Shown piece after piece: positions 1-7,409 of a stretch of 17,775 nt of DNA. Location: positions 1 to 17,775 of the forward strand of contig JADGOD010000268.1 in assembly GCA_017883125.1 (NCBI GenBank). Reading direction: 5' to 3'. Made by a program: the position numbers and the translations under genes. The stretch is from Acidimicrobiales bacterium. Lineage in GTDB: Bacteria > Actinomycetota > Acidimicrobiia > Acidimicrobiales > RAAP-2. Positions within the stretch are counted from its first letter, which is position 1; every line of letters starts with the position of its first letter. A model generated the notes under the pieces. That model was not told the origin of the DNA. It made no database searches and worked only from the letters and a program-made list of their open reading frames with translations.

Positions 1-2
1 AG

Positions 3-638
3 TTCATCCCCGCCCTCGAGACCAGCGGCCTGATCGTGCCGGTCGGCCGCTGGGTGCTCGACGAGGCGTGCCGACAGGGAGCATCGTGGCAGGGCCGGGG
101 CCACGACATCACGGTCTCGATCAACGTCTCGGCCAACCAGCTGGCCCGAGACCAGATCGTCGACGACGTGGATCGGGCGCTGGCGACAAGCGGCCTCGAT
201 CCCGCCAGGTGCATCTTGGAGTTCACCGAGGCCGCCTTGCTGAGCCACTCCCGGGACGCGGTGGGCCGGCTCACCCGGCTCAAGGAGCGCGGGGTGCGCC
301 TGGCCATCGATGACTTCGGCACCGGGTATTCGTCGATGGCCTACCTGCGGCAGTTCCCCATCGACGTGCTGAAGATCGACCGGTCCTTCGTCTCGGGGAT
401 CGTCGAGACCTCCGAGACGGCGGGCATGGTCCACACCATGGTCCAGCTGGGCAAGACGCTGCGGCTCGAGGTCATCGCCACAGGCATCGAGAACCACAGC
501 CAGCGCACGCAGCTCACCGAGGAGAAGGTCGACACCGGCCAGGGGTTCCTCTTCGCACGTCCCCTCGACGCAGACGACGTGGACCGGATCTTGGAGGACC
601 CCTCGGGCAACCCCTGGCTCACGCCCGATTCGAAGTGA
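3..638 (+). CDS. EAL-domain protein (c-di-GMP phosphodiesterase family), C-terminal part, 5' end outside window
   Basis: The frame is open from base 3, so the N-terminus, including the EAL tripeptide itself, lies upstream; 211 residues are visible. EAL domains hydrolyse cyclic di-GMP to pGpG using two metal ions. Visible family landmarks, numbered from the first complete codon, are INVS with metal-binding Asn41, LEFTE with Glu73, IDDFGTGYSS with Asp103/Asp104, KIDR with Lys124, Glu163, and GQGFLFARPL with Gln180. The segment normally reading AEGVE reads ATGIE here, so Thr160 (codon ACA at 480-482) replaces the Glu that acts as general base in studied enzymes such as RocR. Activity is therefore doubtful, and a degenerate EAL sensor role is possible. 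Many such proteins carry GGDEF or PAS domains upstream, which cannot be seen here. Its last 20 bases overlap the convergent SDR pseudogene. Confidence 0.93.
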   Translation, partial: FIPALETSGLIVPVGRWVLDEACRQGASWQGRGHDITVSINVSANQLARDQIVDDVDRALATSGLDPARCILEFTEAALLSHSRDAVGRLTRLKERGVRLAIDDFGTGYSSMAYLRQFPIDVLKIDRSFVSGIVETSETAGMVHTMVQLGKTLRLEVIATGIENHSQRTQLTEEKVDTGQGFLFARPLDADDVDRILEDPSGNPWLTPDSK

Positions 639-1542
639 TCACCGGGACCTGATCGGCGAGGGGCGCTGAATCGTCATCAGTTAGAGGGCAGGTGGCCCAA
701 TCGACGGGGGCGGACCACCCAGGAGGATGGGTCTGGGCGAGGCGCTCGACCTCCGGCATCGCTTTGCGCCACGAGCCCTCGCTCCGCGGACCGAGCGCAC
801 CGCGGAAGAGCAGCTGGAGGCGCAAGAACCGCGGGTAGATGACCCGATCAGCCCGACGCTCGATCCCTGAGACGGTCGCATCGACGGCCTTGGTGAGCGA
901 GTAGGTCTTGCGGATGGGTGCCGGCATCGCAGCGCGGGCGCGGGTGGCCGCGGGATCCTGCTCGATCGCGTGGACCATCGGAGTGTCGAGGAAGGAGTAG
1001 TAGGCCACGCCGACACCGACTCCGTGGTGGGCGACCTCTATCCGCAGGGATCGACCGAGGGACTCGACGGCCGCCTTGCTGGCGGTATACGCGGAGTTGT
1101 ACGGCCCTGGGGCTGCGGCGAAGCCGGAGGAGACGATGAGCACGTAGCCCTTCGACGCCACGAGATGGGGGAGCGCTGCTCGAACCGTCCGCCACGTCCC
1201 GAGCACATTGATCTCGATGGTCCGCTCCCAGAGCGAAGGGCTGACCTGCAGCGCCATGCCCGCGCCGACGATCCCCGCACAGGCCATCACCACGTCGATC
1301 GCTCCGAATCGCTCGGCCACCTGGTCGATCGCTCGGGTGATGGCATCGGCATCTGAGATGTCGGCGACGACACCGAGGGAGTCACCTCCGATCGACTCGG
1401 CCGCCGCAGCGACCGCTCCGGCATCGACGTCGATGAGTGCGACCCGGGCTCCCCGAGCGGCGAGCGCTCACGCTGTTCCCAGACCCAGCCCGCTCGCGGC
1501 CCCGGTCACCACGGCAACCTTGCCCTTCAGATCAGATGTCAT
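619..1542 (-). pseudogene. Short-chain dehydrogenase/reductase interrupted by in-frame TGA at codon 25
   Basis: Reading the minus strand from ATG at 1542-1540 (GAGGGGAG Shine-Dalgarno-like run upstream) gives a normal SDR N-terminus, MTSDLKGKVAVVTGAASGLG, with the TGxxxGxG cofactor motif at residues 13-20. A TGA stop follows at codon 25 (plus-strand TCA at 1468-1470). The same frame continues without another stop to 619: ALAARGARVALIDVD, then a CAG segment in place of NAG, the SS pair, catalytic YTASK (Tyr152, Lys156), and a C-terminal region common in actinobacterial SDRs. Total length would be 307 residues, normal for classical SDRs (NAD(P)-dependent oxidoreductases). The simplest reading is one nonsense change, for example CGA to TGA at a CpG. 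A sequencing error or readthrough is possible. A GTG at 1320 could start a 233-residue fragment, but it would lack the nucleotide-binding motif. The substrate is unknown. Confidence 0.88.
1468..1470 (-). other. In-frame TGA inside the SDR reading frame
   Basis: The minus-strand codon at 1470-1468 is TGA. It is in phase both with the ATG at 1542 (24 codons upstream) and with the YTASK-containing frame ending at 619. Flanking codons GCG-TGA-GCG encode Ala-stop-Ala in the helix after the glycine-rich loop, where many SDRs carry Arg, Glu or another polar residue. TGA is a normal terminator elsewhere in the window (larB, larC, pheA, ABC ATPase), so codon reassignment is excluded. Confidence 0.9.
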
Positions 1543-1696
1543 CGTTGCGTGGCTCCCCTCGGCGTTCGACAGCGCGGAACCCTACCCTGCGGAGGGCTCT
1601 TGACGACGTGTGCGCAACCAACGCGCGACCTCGACGCTCTACGGAGGCCTCCCTCTGGGCCCCGAGGAGCATGGCAGCCCAGCGCGCGCGAATCGC

Positions 1697-2134
1697 TCAG
1701 GCGGACCCGGTGACCACGAGGTGCTCGAGGCGCTCGAGGGTCTTCTCCATGGCGACCCGGTTCCTCTGCGGGACGCCTAGCGGTGAGAGGAGCACCCCCC
1801 AGGGCTTCGAGTAGTCGAAGGTCTCGGTGACCTTGGTGCCACCATCGACCTCTTCGAGCTCGTAGCGCCAGACGAACTGGGCGAAGTGGTGCCACGCGAT
1901 GAGCCGGTCTTCCTCGAACTCGCTGACCACGTTCTTGGTGACGTAGGGGACGCCGAGCTTCATGTCCATGGAGAACTTCGCCCCGAGTGAGAGCCGCCCG
2001 GGGTTCACCTTGGGCCTCGTCACCGAGCCCGAGCCGTCGATCGCCGGGTGCTGGGAGGGATCGGCGAGGACGTCGAAGATCTTCTCCGCCGGAGCAGCGA
2101 TGATGCGGGTGGCCGTGACAGTGCGTGATGCCAT
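1697..2134 (-). CDS. SRPBCC (START/Bet v1-like) family protein
   Basis: This 145-residue protein has the usual length of a single SRPBCC domain. It opens with the typical first strand and helix (TVTATRIIAAPAEKIFDVLADPSQHP) and ends with the long C-terminal helix (RNRVAMEKTLERLEHLV) that covers the hydrophobic cavity. The mid-section (FVWRYELEEVDGGTKVTETFDYS) is the usual antiparallel sheet. The family binds hydrophobic ligands and includes polyketide cyclases/dehydrases and many uncharacterised proteins; nothing here indicates the ligand. There is no signal peptide, so it should be cytoplasmic. It starts at ATG 2134 without a strong ribosome-binding site. It lies 154 bp upstream of the broken SDR on the same strand and may have been co-transcribed with it. 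It is divergent from the ureohydrolase gene. Confidence 0.85.
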   Translation of the reverse strand: MASRTVTATRIIAAPAEKIFDVLADPSQHPAIDGSGSVTRPKVNPGRLSLGAKFSMDMKLGVPYVTKNVVSEFEEDRLIAWHHFAQFVWRYELEEVDGGTKVTETFDYSKPWGVLLSPLGVPQRNRVAMEKTLERLEHLVVTGSA

Positions 2135-2243
2135 GGACCGAATGCTAGGCCGTCCTGGGCCGAGATAACCGGTGACCCGTTGATCGCCGGGCGCCGGAGC
2201 GCCATGCTGGGTGCACGCAGAGGTGTTTCACAAGGGGGCGTTG

Positions 2244-3266
2244 ATGGCACGACTGGGCAACATGTACGGCCCCGATGCGACGTTCCTCGGCATCCCGAGC
2301 GCCGACATCGACGACCCGGGAAGCCTCCACGGAGCGGCGGCGGTGATCGTCGGCGCCCCCTTCGACGGCGGCACCTCGCACCGGGCGGGCTGCCGGTTCG
2401 GCCCCCAGGCCATCCGGTTGGCCGACTACCTGCCGCACGACGGGATGCGGCCGCACCTCGCGCTCGACGTCGACCCCCTGATCGAGCTCGGCGTCGTCGA
2501 CGTCGGTGACGTCGAGATGCCCTCGGGCGAGACCGAGCGGTCCCTCGGTGCCCTCGAGGCGGTCGTCGCCTCGATCTCGGCGCTCGGGGCGATCCCGGTC
2601 ATCCTCGGCGGGGATCACACCATCGCCCTCCCCGACGTCACCGGCGTGGCCCGTCACGTCGGCATCGGCCGGGTCTCGGTCATCCACTTCGACGCCCACG
2701 CGGACACCGGTGACTCCCAGTTCGGATCCCTCTACGGCCACGGCACCCCGATGCGCCGTCTCATCGAGTCCGGAGCGTGCCGCGGCGACCGCTTCCTCCA
2801 GATCGGGCTCCGGGGCTACTGGCCCGAGCCCGAGACGCTCCGTTGGATGAAGGAGGTCGGGATGCGGAGCTTCGAGATGTCCGAGGTGGTGGCCAAGGGC
2901 CTCGACGCGGTCCTCGACGAGGCGTTCGCCATCGCCACCGACGACTGCGATGCGGTCTTCCTCTCGGTCGACATCGACGTGGTCGACCCCGGATCGGCCC
3001 CGGGGACCGGGACGCCCGAGCCCGGGGGGCTCAGCGCGCGCCAGCTCCTCGACGCGGTGCGCCGGGTCGGGATGGAACTCCCCCTCGCCGGGGTCGATGT
3101 GGTCGAGGTCTCTCCGCCCTACGACCAGGCCGAGGTCACCGCGTATCTGGCCAACCGCGTGGTGCTCGAAGCTCTCTCGGGGATCGCCTGGCGCCGCCGG
3201 CGCCTGGCCGGCGAGACGCTCCGGCTCCCCACCGACCCGTTGCTGGAGAACCGCCGCCCCCTCTGA
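2244..3266 (+). CDS. Ureohydrolase (agmatinase/arginase/guanidino-acid hydrolase family)
   Basis: The family uses a binuclear metal centre, usually Mn, to hydrolyse guanidino compounds to urea plus an amine. All ligand motifs are present: GGDH (His125), HFDAHAD (Asp150, His152, Asp154), YGHG (His166) and SVDIDVVDP (Asp243, Asp245), followed by the family stretch PGTGTPEPGG. The 340-residue length fits. I chose ATG 2244 because AAGGGGG lies a few bases upstream; GTG 2211 would add 11 residues. The sequence looks agmatinase-like, but motif reading cannot separate agmatine, guanidinobutyrate, formiminoglutamate, proclavaminate or guanidine as substrate. The convergent neighbour is a PLP amino-acid decarboxylase, which would suit amine/polyamine metabolism, but the two genes are not in one operon. 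Expected to be cytoplasmic. Confidence 0.93.
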   Translation: MARLGNMYGPDATFLGIPSADIDDPGSLHGAAAVIVGAPFDGGTSHRAGCRFGPQAIRLADYLPHDGMRPHLALDVDPLIELGVVDVGDVEMPSGETERSLGALEAVVASISALGAIPVILGGDHTIALPDVTGVARHVGIGRVSVIHFDAHADTGDSQFGSLYGHGTPMRRLIESGACRGDRFLQIGLRGYWPEPETLRWMKEVGMRSFEMSEVVAKGLDAVLDEAFAIATDDCDAVFLSVDIDVVDPGSAPGTGTPEPGGLSARQLLDAVRRVGMELPLAGVDVVEVSPPYDQAEVTAYLANRVVLEALSGIAWRRRRLAGETLRLPTDPLLENRRPL

Positions 3267-3278
3267 GGCGGGGTGGCG
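3252..3278. terminator. GC-rich hairpin at convergent gene ends, possible bidirectional terminator
   Basis: CGCCGCCCC (3252-3260) pairs with GGGGTGGCG (3270-3278): nine pairs with one G-T wobble and a nine-base loop. It spans the stop codon of the ureohydrolase gene and reaches to 1 bp before the stop codon of the convergent decarboxylase gene. There is no T-run on either strand, so classical intrinsic termination is not supported. The position suits a shared 3' end structure. Confidence 0.4.
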
Positions 3279-3279
3279 C

Positions 3280-4638
3280 TCAGGCCATGGTGTCGAGGAT
3301 CTCTGCGACCATCTCGATGGTCGCCTCCGGGTGGAGGAAGGCGAAGCGGGCGACGGTCTCGCCCTCGAACTTCGTCGGGGTGACGAACCCGATCTGGTCG
3401 GCGAGCAGCTTGGCCGACCACGCGTCATAGTCGGCCTCGCTCCATCCGGTGCGGCGGAAGAGCACGATCGAGAGCCCGGCGGGCCGCACCAGCTCGGTGA
3501 ACTCGAGCGCCTCGATCAGCGTGGCGGCCCTCTCGGCGATGGCGATCCCGGCGTCGACCGCCGCCGTGTAGGCATCGATGCCGTAGACGCAGAGCGAGAA
3601 CCAGATCGGGAGCCCACGGGCCCGGCGGGTCAGGTGGATGGCGTAGTCGGTGGGGTTCCACCCCCCGCTCTCGGTGTGGATGACGTCGAGGTAGCCGGTG
3701 TGCTGGGTGTGGGACCTCGCCGCCAGCGCCGGCTCGCGGTAGAGGAGCGCGGCGCAGTCGAACGGGGCGAAGAGCCACTTGTGGGGATCGACGATGAAGG
3801 AGTCGGCGTGGCGCATCCCCTCGAAGAGGTGGCTCCTCGAGGTCGAGAACATCGCCGCGCCCCCGTAGGCGGCGTCGACGTGGAACCACAGATCGCGCTC
3901 CCTGGCGAAGGCCCCGATCCCCTCGAGGTCGTCGACGATCCCGGCGTTGGTGGTCCCCGCGGTGGCGATCACGGCGACGATCGTCTCGGGCTCGGGGTCC
4001 TCGGCGACCGCCGCGATGAGCGACTCGACGCAGAAGCGGTGATCGACGGTGGGCACGAGGAACGGGTCGACGTCGATGATGCGCATCGACGAGGCCACCG
4101 AGCTGTGGGCCTCGTCGCTCACCGCGAAGCGCAGGCGCCTCCCGGCGAGCTCTGGGCTCCTGGCGCGAGCCTGGTCGCGGGCGACCACCAGCGCGGAGAG
4201 GTTCCCGATCGAGCCGCCCGAGACGAACACCCCACCCGCGCCCTCCGGTAGCCCGGCGGTCTCGGCCAGCAGGTGGAGCACCTGGTTCTCGGCGGCCACG
4301 GCGCCGGCGGCCTCGAGCCACGAGGTGCCGTTGAGCGACGATGCGGAGACCACCATGTCGAAGAGGAGGGCCGCCTTGGTCGGGGCGGCGGGGATGAACG
4401 ACAAGAAGCGTGGGCTGTCCACCGAGATAACCGCCGGCGCGAGCTGCGTGGCGTAGCGGTCGAGCACCTCGGCGGCATCTCGGCCCTGCCGCGTGAGCAG
4501 GCCGTCGAGGGCGGCGTCGAGCTCGGAGGCCGCTCCGGTGAAGTCGAGGCTGACCGGATCCTCGGCGAGGCGGTTCCGGCAGTAGCTGAAGATCAGCTCG
4601 ACCATCTCCGGGTCGTAGGTGAACATCGGTGATTCCAC
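3280..4638 (-). CDS. PLP-dependent group II amino-acid decarboxylase
   Basis: This 452-residue protein belongs to the pyridoxal-phosphate group II decarboxylases (glutamate, diaminobutyrate, aromatic amino acid and related decarboxylases). Visible are the phosphate-binding stretch SGGSIGN (140-146), EAHSS with His178 that stacks on PLP, HVDAAYGG with Asp255 that pairs with the pyridine nitrogen, and DPHKW with Lys287 as the Schiff-base lysine. Length and spacing are normal. GTG 4638 is chosen because AAGGAG lies six bases upstream; ATG 4626 is the alternative. The substrate is not readable from these motifs. Aromatic amino acid, diaminobutyrate or glutamate decarboxylation are all possible, as are non-decarboxylating relatives. 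It converges on a ureohydrolase, with 13 bp between the stop codons. Confidence 0.9.
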   Translation of the reverse strand: MESPMFTYDPEMVELIFSYCRNRLAEDPVSLDFTGAASELDAALDGLLTRQGRDAAEVLDRYATQLAPAVISVDSPRFLSFIPAAPTKAALLFDMVVSASSLNGTSWLEAAGAVAAENQVLHLLAETAGLPEGAGGVFVSGGSIGNLSALVVARDQARARSPELAGRRLRFAVSDEAHSSVASSMRIIDVDPFLVPTVDHRFCVESLIAAVAEDPEPETIVAVIATAGTTNAGIVDDLEGIGAFARERDLWFHVDAAYGGAAMFSTSRSHLFEGMRHADSFIVDPHKWLFAPFDCAALLYREPALAARSHTQHTGYLDVIHTESGGWNPTDYAIHLTRRARGLPIWFSLCVYGIDAYTAAVDAGIAIAERAATLIEALEFTELVRPAGLSIVLFRRTGWSEADYDAWSAKLLADQIGFVTPTKFEGETVARFAFLHPEATIEMVAEILDTMA

Positions 4639-4720
4639 GTCGAGCTCCTTTGCCGCGGAAGAAGCCTTGCAGGTTCCCTGACCCCTCGGGCGACAGAGGC
4701 GGTCTATAGGCTCGGCTCCT

Positions 4721-5458
4721 GTGAGGTGGGGTGAGGCACGAGAGCGCTCGGGGGTCCTCGGGCGCAGCTTCGCGCTCGACAGGGCCGGACGAGAGGTCCC
4801 TGGCGTGGTGTGGTCATCGCTGAGCTCTGCTCACGGACCGCTGATCCTGATCGGCCACGGGGGGAGCGGATCGGTGTTCGACGACCACGTCGTGAGCCTG
4901 GCTCGCCGCCTGGTCCGCGACCACGGCGCGACCTGCATGGCCATCGAGGGACCGGTCCACGGCGTGCGGCGCGGGGAGCGCAGCGACGATCCTCGCCTGG
5001 TGCTCCTCGACTTCTCGCAGGCCTGGGCGTCGGATGCAGCGATGACCGACGAGATGGTGGCCGACTGGCGAGCCGCCCTTGACGTCATGCTCGACGAGCT
5101 CGATCTCCACGGCGCCTCCCTCGGCTACTGGGGGCTCTCGATGGGTACGATCCTCGGGCTCCCGCTGGTGGCGGCCGAGGACCGGATCGATGCCTGCGTG
5201 CTCGGCCTCGCCGGGATCACCGGGCCCACCGCAGAGCGCCTCGCCCGTGACGCCGCATCACTGAGGTGCCCGGCGATGTTCGTCATGCAGTGGGACGACG
5301 AGCTCTTCGAGCGCTCGACCTCGTTCGCCCTCTTCGACGCGATCTCCTCGACCGACAAGCAGCTCCACGCAGCTCCCGGGACCCACAGCGCGGTGAGCGC
5401 TGAGACCTTCGACCTGACGATCCGGTTCCTGGCTGACCGCCTCTCGATGTCTCGCTGA
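4721..5458 (+). CDS. Alpha/beta hydrolase (serine hydrolase fold)
   Basis: The 245-residue protein shows the core of an alpha/beta hydrolase: a strand plus HGG oxyanion-loop motif (LILIGHGGSG, 41-50), the nucleophile elbow GLSMG with Ser140, an acidic candidate in QWDDE (Asp192/193) and His222 in GTHS. The family covers esterases, lipases and acyl-hydrolases; substrate and partner cannot be inferred. There is no signal peptide, so it is probably cytoplasmic. The GTG 4721 start has no Shine-Dalgarno. A TATAGG at 4705-4710 lies 10 bases before it, which would fit leaderless transcription common in actinobacteria, but no good -35 is visible. It is divergent from the decarboxylase (82 bp) and its stop lies 1 bp from the larC stop. 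Confidence 0.85.
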   Translation: MRWGEARERSGVLGRSFALDRAGREVPGVVWSSLSSAHGPLILIGHGGSGSVFDDHVVSLARRLVRDHGATCMAIEGPVHGVRRGERSDDPRLVLLDFSQAWASDAAMTDEMVADWRAALDVMLDELDLHGASLGYWGLSMGTILGLPLVAAEDRIDACVLGLAGITGPTAERLARDAASLRCPAMFVMQWDDELFERSTSFALFDAISSTDKQLHAAPGTHSAVSAETFDLTIRFLADRLSMSR

Positions 5459-5459
5459 C

Positions 5460-6623
5460 TCAGGCGCCCGCCTCGTCGAGAGCGGCACGCGCCAGCGCGT
5501 CGATCTCGCTGAGGTCCCGGCCGGTCGCCGACGCCACCGCGACGACGTCCTCGAACTCGGGCTTCGCCGAGACCGCGCTGACCTTGATGCGGATCGGGTG
5601 GCCGAGCACGTCGACCGCGTGGATCTCCCGGAGCATGACCGAGCGGGCGGTCAGCGTCACCCTCACCCCGAGTGAGCCGGTCAGCTCGTGGACGCGTCGC
5701 TGGACGGCGGCGGCCTCGTGGGGTGCGCAGAGCACGGTGAGCACGTGGCCGGAGCGGCCCTTCTTCATCGTCACCGGGGTGACCCAGGCGTCGAGCGCGC
5801 CCTCGGCAACCACGGTGGCCAGGGCGTGGGAGAGGTGCTCGCCGGTGATGTCGTCGAGCGTGGTCTCGACCACGGCGATCTGCTCGGCGGTCGGATCGGA
5901 TCGGATCCCGAGGACGACGCCGACAACGTTGGCCCGGTGCTCGGGATCGCGCGTCCCCGCCCCGAAGCCCTGTCCGGTCACGCGCATCCCTGGCACCGGA
6001 GCCGACGTGGAGGCCAGCGCCGCGACGAGGGCCGCGCCGGTGGGGGTGGCGAGCTCGACCGGCTCGTCGATCCCGACGACCTCGAAGCCCTTCAAGAGCG
6101 CCACCGTGGCGGGTGCCGGGTTGGGGAGCAGCCCATGGGCGGTGCGGATGGTCCCGACCCCGACCCCGATGGGCGAGACGGCGACCTGCTCGATGCCCAG
6201 GTCCTCGAGGGCGGCCATGGTGCCGACGATGTCGATGAGCGCGTCGTGGCCTCCGACTTCGTGGAAGTGGACGTCGTCGACGTCCACGCCGTGGAGGGCG
6301 GCTTCGACCTCGGCCAGGACGGCGAACGCCGCCTTGGAGCGCTCCTTGACCCGGGCCGGGAGCGCAGAGGTCTCGAGGAGCTCTCTGATCACCCGGTAGG
6401 GACGAACGTGCCCGTCGTCGTCGACGGTCACCACCGCGTGGGTCGCCGTGATCCCGGCGCGTGCCACGCGCTGCGCCTCGAGGCTCCAGCCCTCCAGACC
6501 GAGCGCGGCGAGGGTCCCGTTCACGGCATCGAGGGAGGCTCCGGCGTCGAGCAGGGCCCCGAGGAACATGTCGCCGGCGATGCCCGAGGAGCAGTTCAGC
6601 CAGGCGGTGCGGACCTCGCTCAC
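5460..6623 (-). CDS. larC: LarC, nickel insertion protein for the nickel-pincer nucleotide cofactor
   Basis: LarC inserts nickel into the pincer nucleotide in a CTP-dependent cyclometallation, the last step of the NPN cofactor of lactate racemase-type enzymes. The 387-residue product shows family signatures: SSGIAGDMFLGALLDAG near the N-terminus, VHFHEVGGHDALIDIVG (118-134), ELATPTGAAL (190-199), GQGFGAGTRD (218-226), ETTLDDITGEHL (253-264), MKKGRSGHVLTVLC (286-299) and KPEFEDV (354-360). The frame is longer (to 6965), but homology begins at GTG 6623, which overlaps the larB stop as GTGA. In Lactiplantibacillus the gene is split and joined by frameshifting; here it is one continuous frame. 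No larE or larA is visible nearby. Cytoplasmic. Confidence 0.95.
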   Translation of the reverse strand: MSEVRTAWLNCSSGIAGDMFLGALLDAGASLDAVNGTLAALGLEGWSLEAQRVARAGITATHAVVTVDDDGHVRPYRVIRELLETSALPARVKERSKAAFAVLAEVEAALHGVDVDDVHFHEVGGHDALIDIVGTMAALEDLGIEQVAVSPIGVGVGTIRTAHGLLPNPAPATVALLKGFEVVGIDEPVELATPTGAALVAALASTSAPVPGMRVTGQGFGAGTRDPEHRANVVGVVLGIRSDPTAEQIAVVETTLDDITGEHLSHALATVVAEGALDAWVTPVTMKKGRSGHVLTVLCAPHEAAAVQRRVHELTGSLGVRVTLTARSVMLREIHAVDVLGHPIRIKVSAVSAKPEFEDVVAVASATGRDLSEIDALARAALDEAGA

Positions 6624-7387
6624 GAGCGGCTCCCGAGCGCGCGGACCACGGCCATGCCGGCCCCGAAGCCGTTGTCGATCCCCACCACCGTGACCCCGGC
6701 AGCACAGCTGGCCATCATCGCCAGCAGGGCGGTGACCCCCTCGAGGGCGGCGCCGTAGCCGACCGAGGTCGGCACGGCGATGACCGGGCCCGGAGCGATC
6801 CCCCCGATCACGCTGGCCAGCGCGCCCTCCATGCCGGCGATGACGACGGTGGCCTCGGCGTCGAGGACGATGTCGAGATCGCCGATGAGGCGGTGGATCC
6901 CGGCGACTCCTCGATCGCGCAGCACCGTCGGCTGGTAGCCCATTGCGTGGAGGACGGCGACGCACTCGTCGGCCACAGGCCCATCCGCGGTCCCCGCGGT
7001 GATGACCACCACCCGGGCCTCCAGGACGGCTGCGGGCCGCAGGACGACCGCCGCGGAGCTCTCATGGCCGGTCACCGACAGCTCGGTCCCCGATCGCTCC
7101 GCCACGGCGCGCACGGCGGTGATCTGGGCCTCATCGGCCCTGGTCACGATCACCGGACCGGTCCCCGAGGCCAGGAGCTCGGTGACGATCTCGGCGACCT
7201 CCCTCGGGGCTTTTCCGGGGCCATAGACGGCCTCGGGCATCCCCTGGCGCAGCGAGCGGTGGTGGTCGATCCGTGCGTGGCCGAGATCGGAGAACGGCAG
7301 GCGGGCCAAGAGCCGCGCTGCATCGGCGGGCTCGAGATCGCCCGCCGCCACCTGGGTGAGAATCGTTTCGACGTCGGAGGTGTCCAT
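6620..7387 (-). CDS. larB: LarB, pyridinium-3,5-biscarboxylic acid mononucleotide synthase
   Basis: LarB carboxylates and hydrolyses nicotinic acid adenine dinucleotide to give the dicarboxylated mononucleotide that starts nickel-pincer cofactor synthesis. The 255-residue length and signatures are classical: RQGMPEAVYGPGKAPREV near residue 50, TAGTADGPVADE (130-141), IAGMEGALASVIGG (183-196), PTSVGYGAALEGVTALL (206-222), then MMASCAAG with Cys228, probably the cysteine that binds the substrate ring, and GIDNGFGAG (236-244). It starts at ATG 7387, with GAGG just upstream. Its stop overlaps the larC start by 4 bp, so translational coupling is likely. It is divergent from pheA with start regions almost touching. 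The family was long annotated as an AIR carboxylase-like protein because of its PurE-like fold. Confidence 0.95.
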   Translation of the reverse strand: MDTSDVETILTQVAAGDLEPADAARLLARLPFSDLGHARIDHHRSLRQGMPEAVYGPGKAPREVAEIVTELLASGTGPVIVTRADEAQITAVRAVAERSGTELSVTGHESSAAVVLRPAAVLEARVVVITAGTADGPVADECVAVLHAMGYQPTVLRDRGVAGIHRLIGDLDIVLDAEATVVIAGMEGALASVIGGIAPGPVIAVPTSVGYGAALEGVTALLAMMASCAAGVTVVGIDNGFGAGMAVVRALGSRS

Positions 7388-7409
7388 GACCTCACTATCC
7401 TGCCTGTCT
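7388..7409. promoter_or_regulatory. Very short divergent start region between larB and pheA
   Basis: Only 22 bp separate the larB ATG (7387) from the chosen pheA GTG (7410). TATCCT at 7396-7401 is a -10-like hexamer for pheA, 8 bases before GTG 7410, which would suit a leaderless transcript. Promoter -35 elements for either gene would have to lie inside the other gene. The proposal rests on position and a degenerate hexamer only. Confidence 0.3.

Noticed and set aside
1468..1470. TGA as selenocysteine or reassigned codon
   Set aside because: The position is not a catalytic Cys site in SDRs, no SECIS-like element is evident, and TGA ends many other genes here.
1543..1696. Possible small gene between the SDR and SRPBCC genes
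   Set aside because: No frame with a start, ribosome-binding site and protein-like composition was found; it appears to be plain spacer and upstream region of the SDR gene.
2145..3428. 427-residue minus-strand open frame across the ureohydrolase gene
   Set aside because: It is Arg/Gly/Asp-rich, antisense to a gene with all family motifs, and resembles the usual shadow frame of GC-rich codons.
2950..4251. 433-residue plus-strand open frame across the decarboxylase gene
   Set aside because: It is antisense to the PLP decarboxylase, with low-complexity Val/Gly/Asp/Arg composition and no recognisable domain.
5890..5908. Tandem GGATC units in larC
   Set aside because: The three short copies encode normal LarC residues and reflect codon preference, not a repeat element.
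5125..6705. 526-residue minus-strand open frame across larC
   Set aside because: It is out of frame with larC and dominated by Arg, Gly and Pro, a shadow of the real gene.
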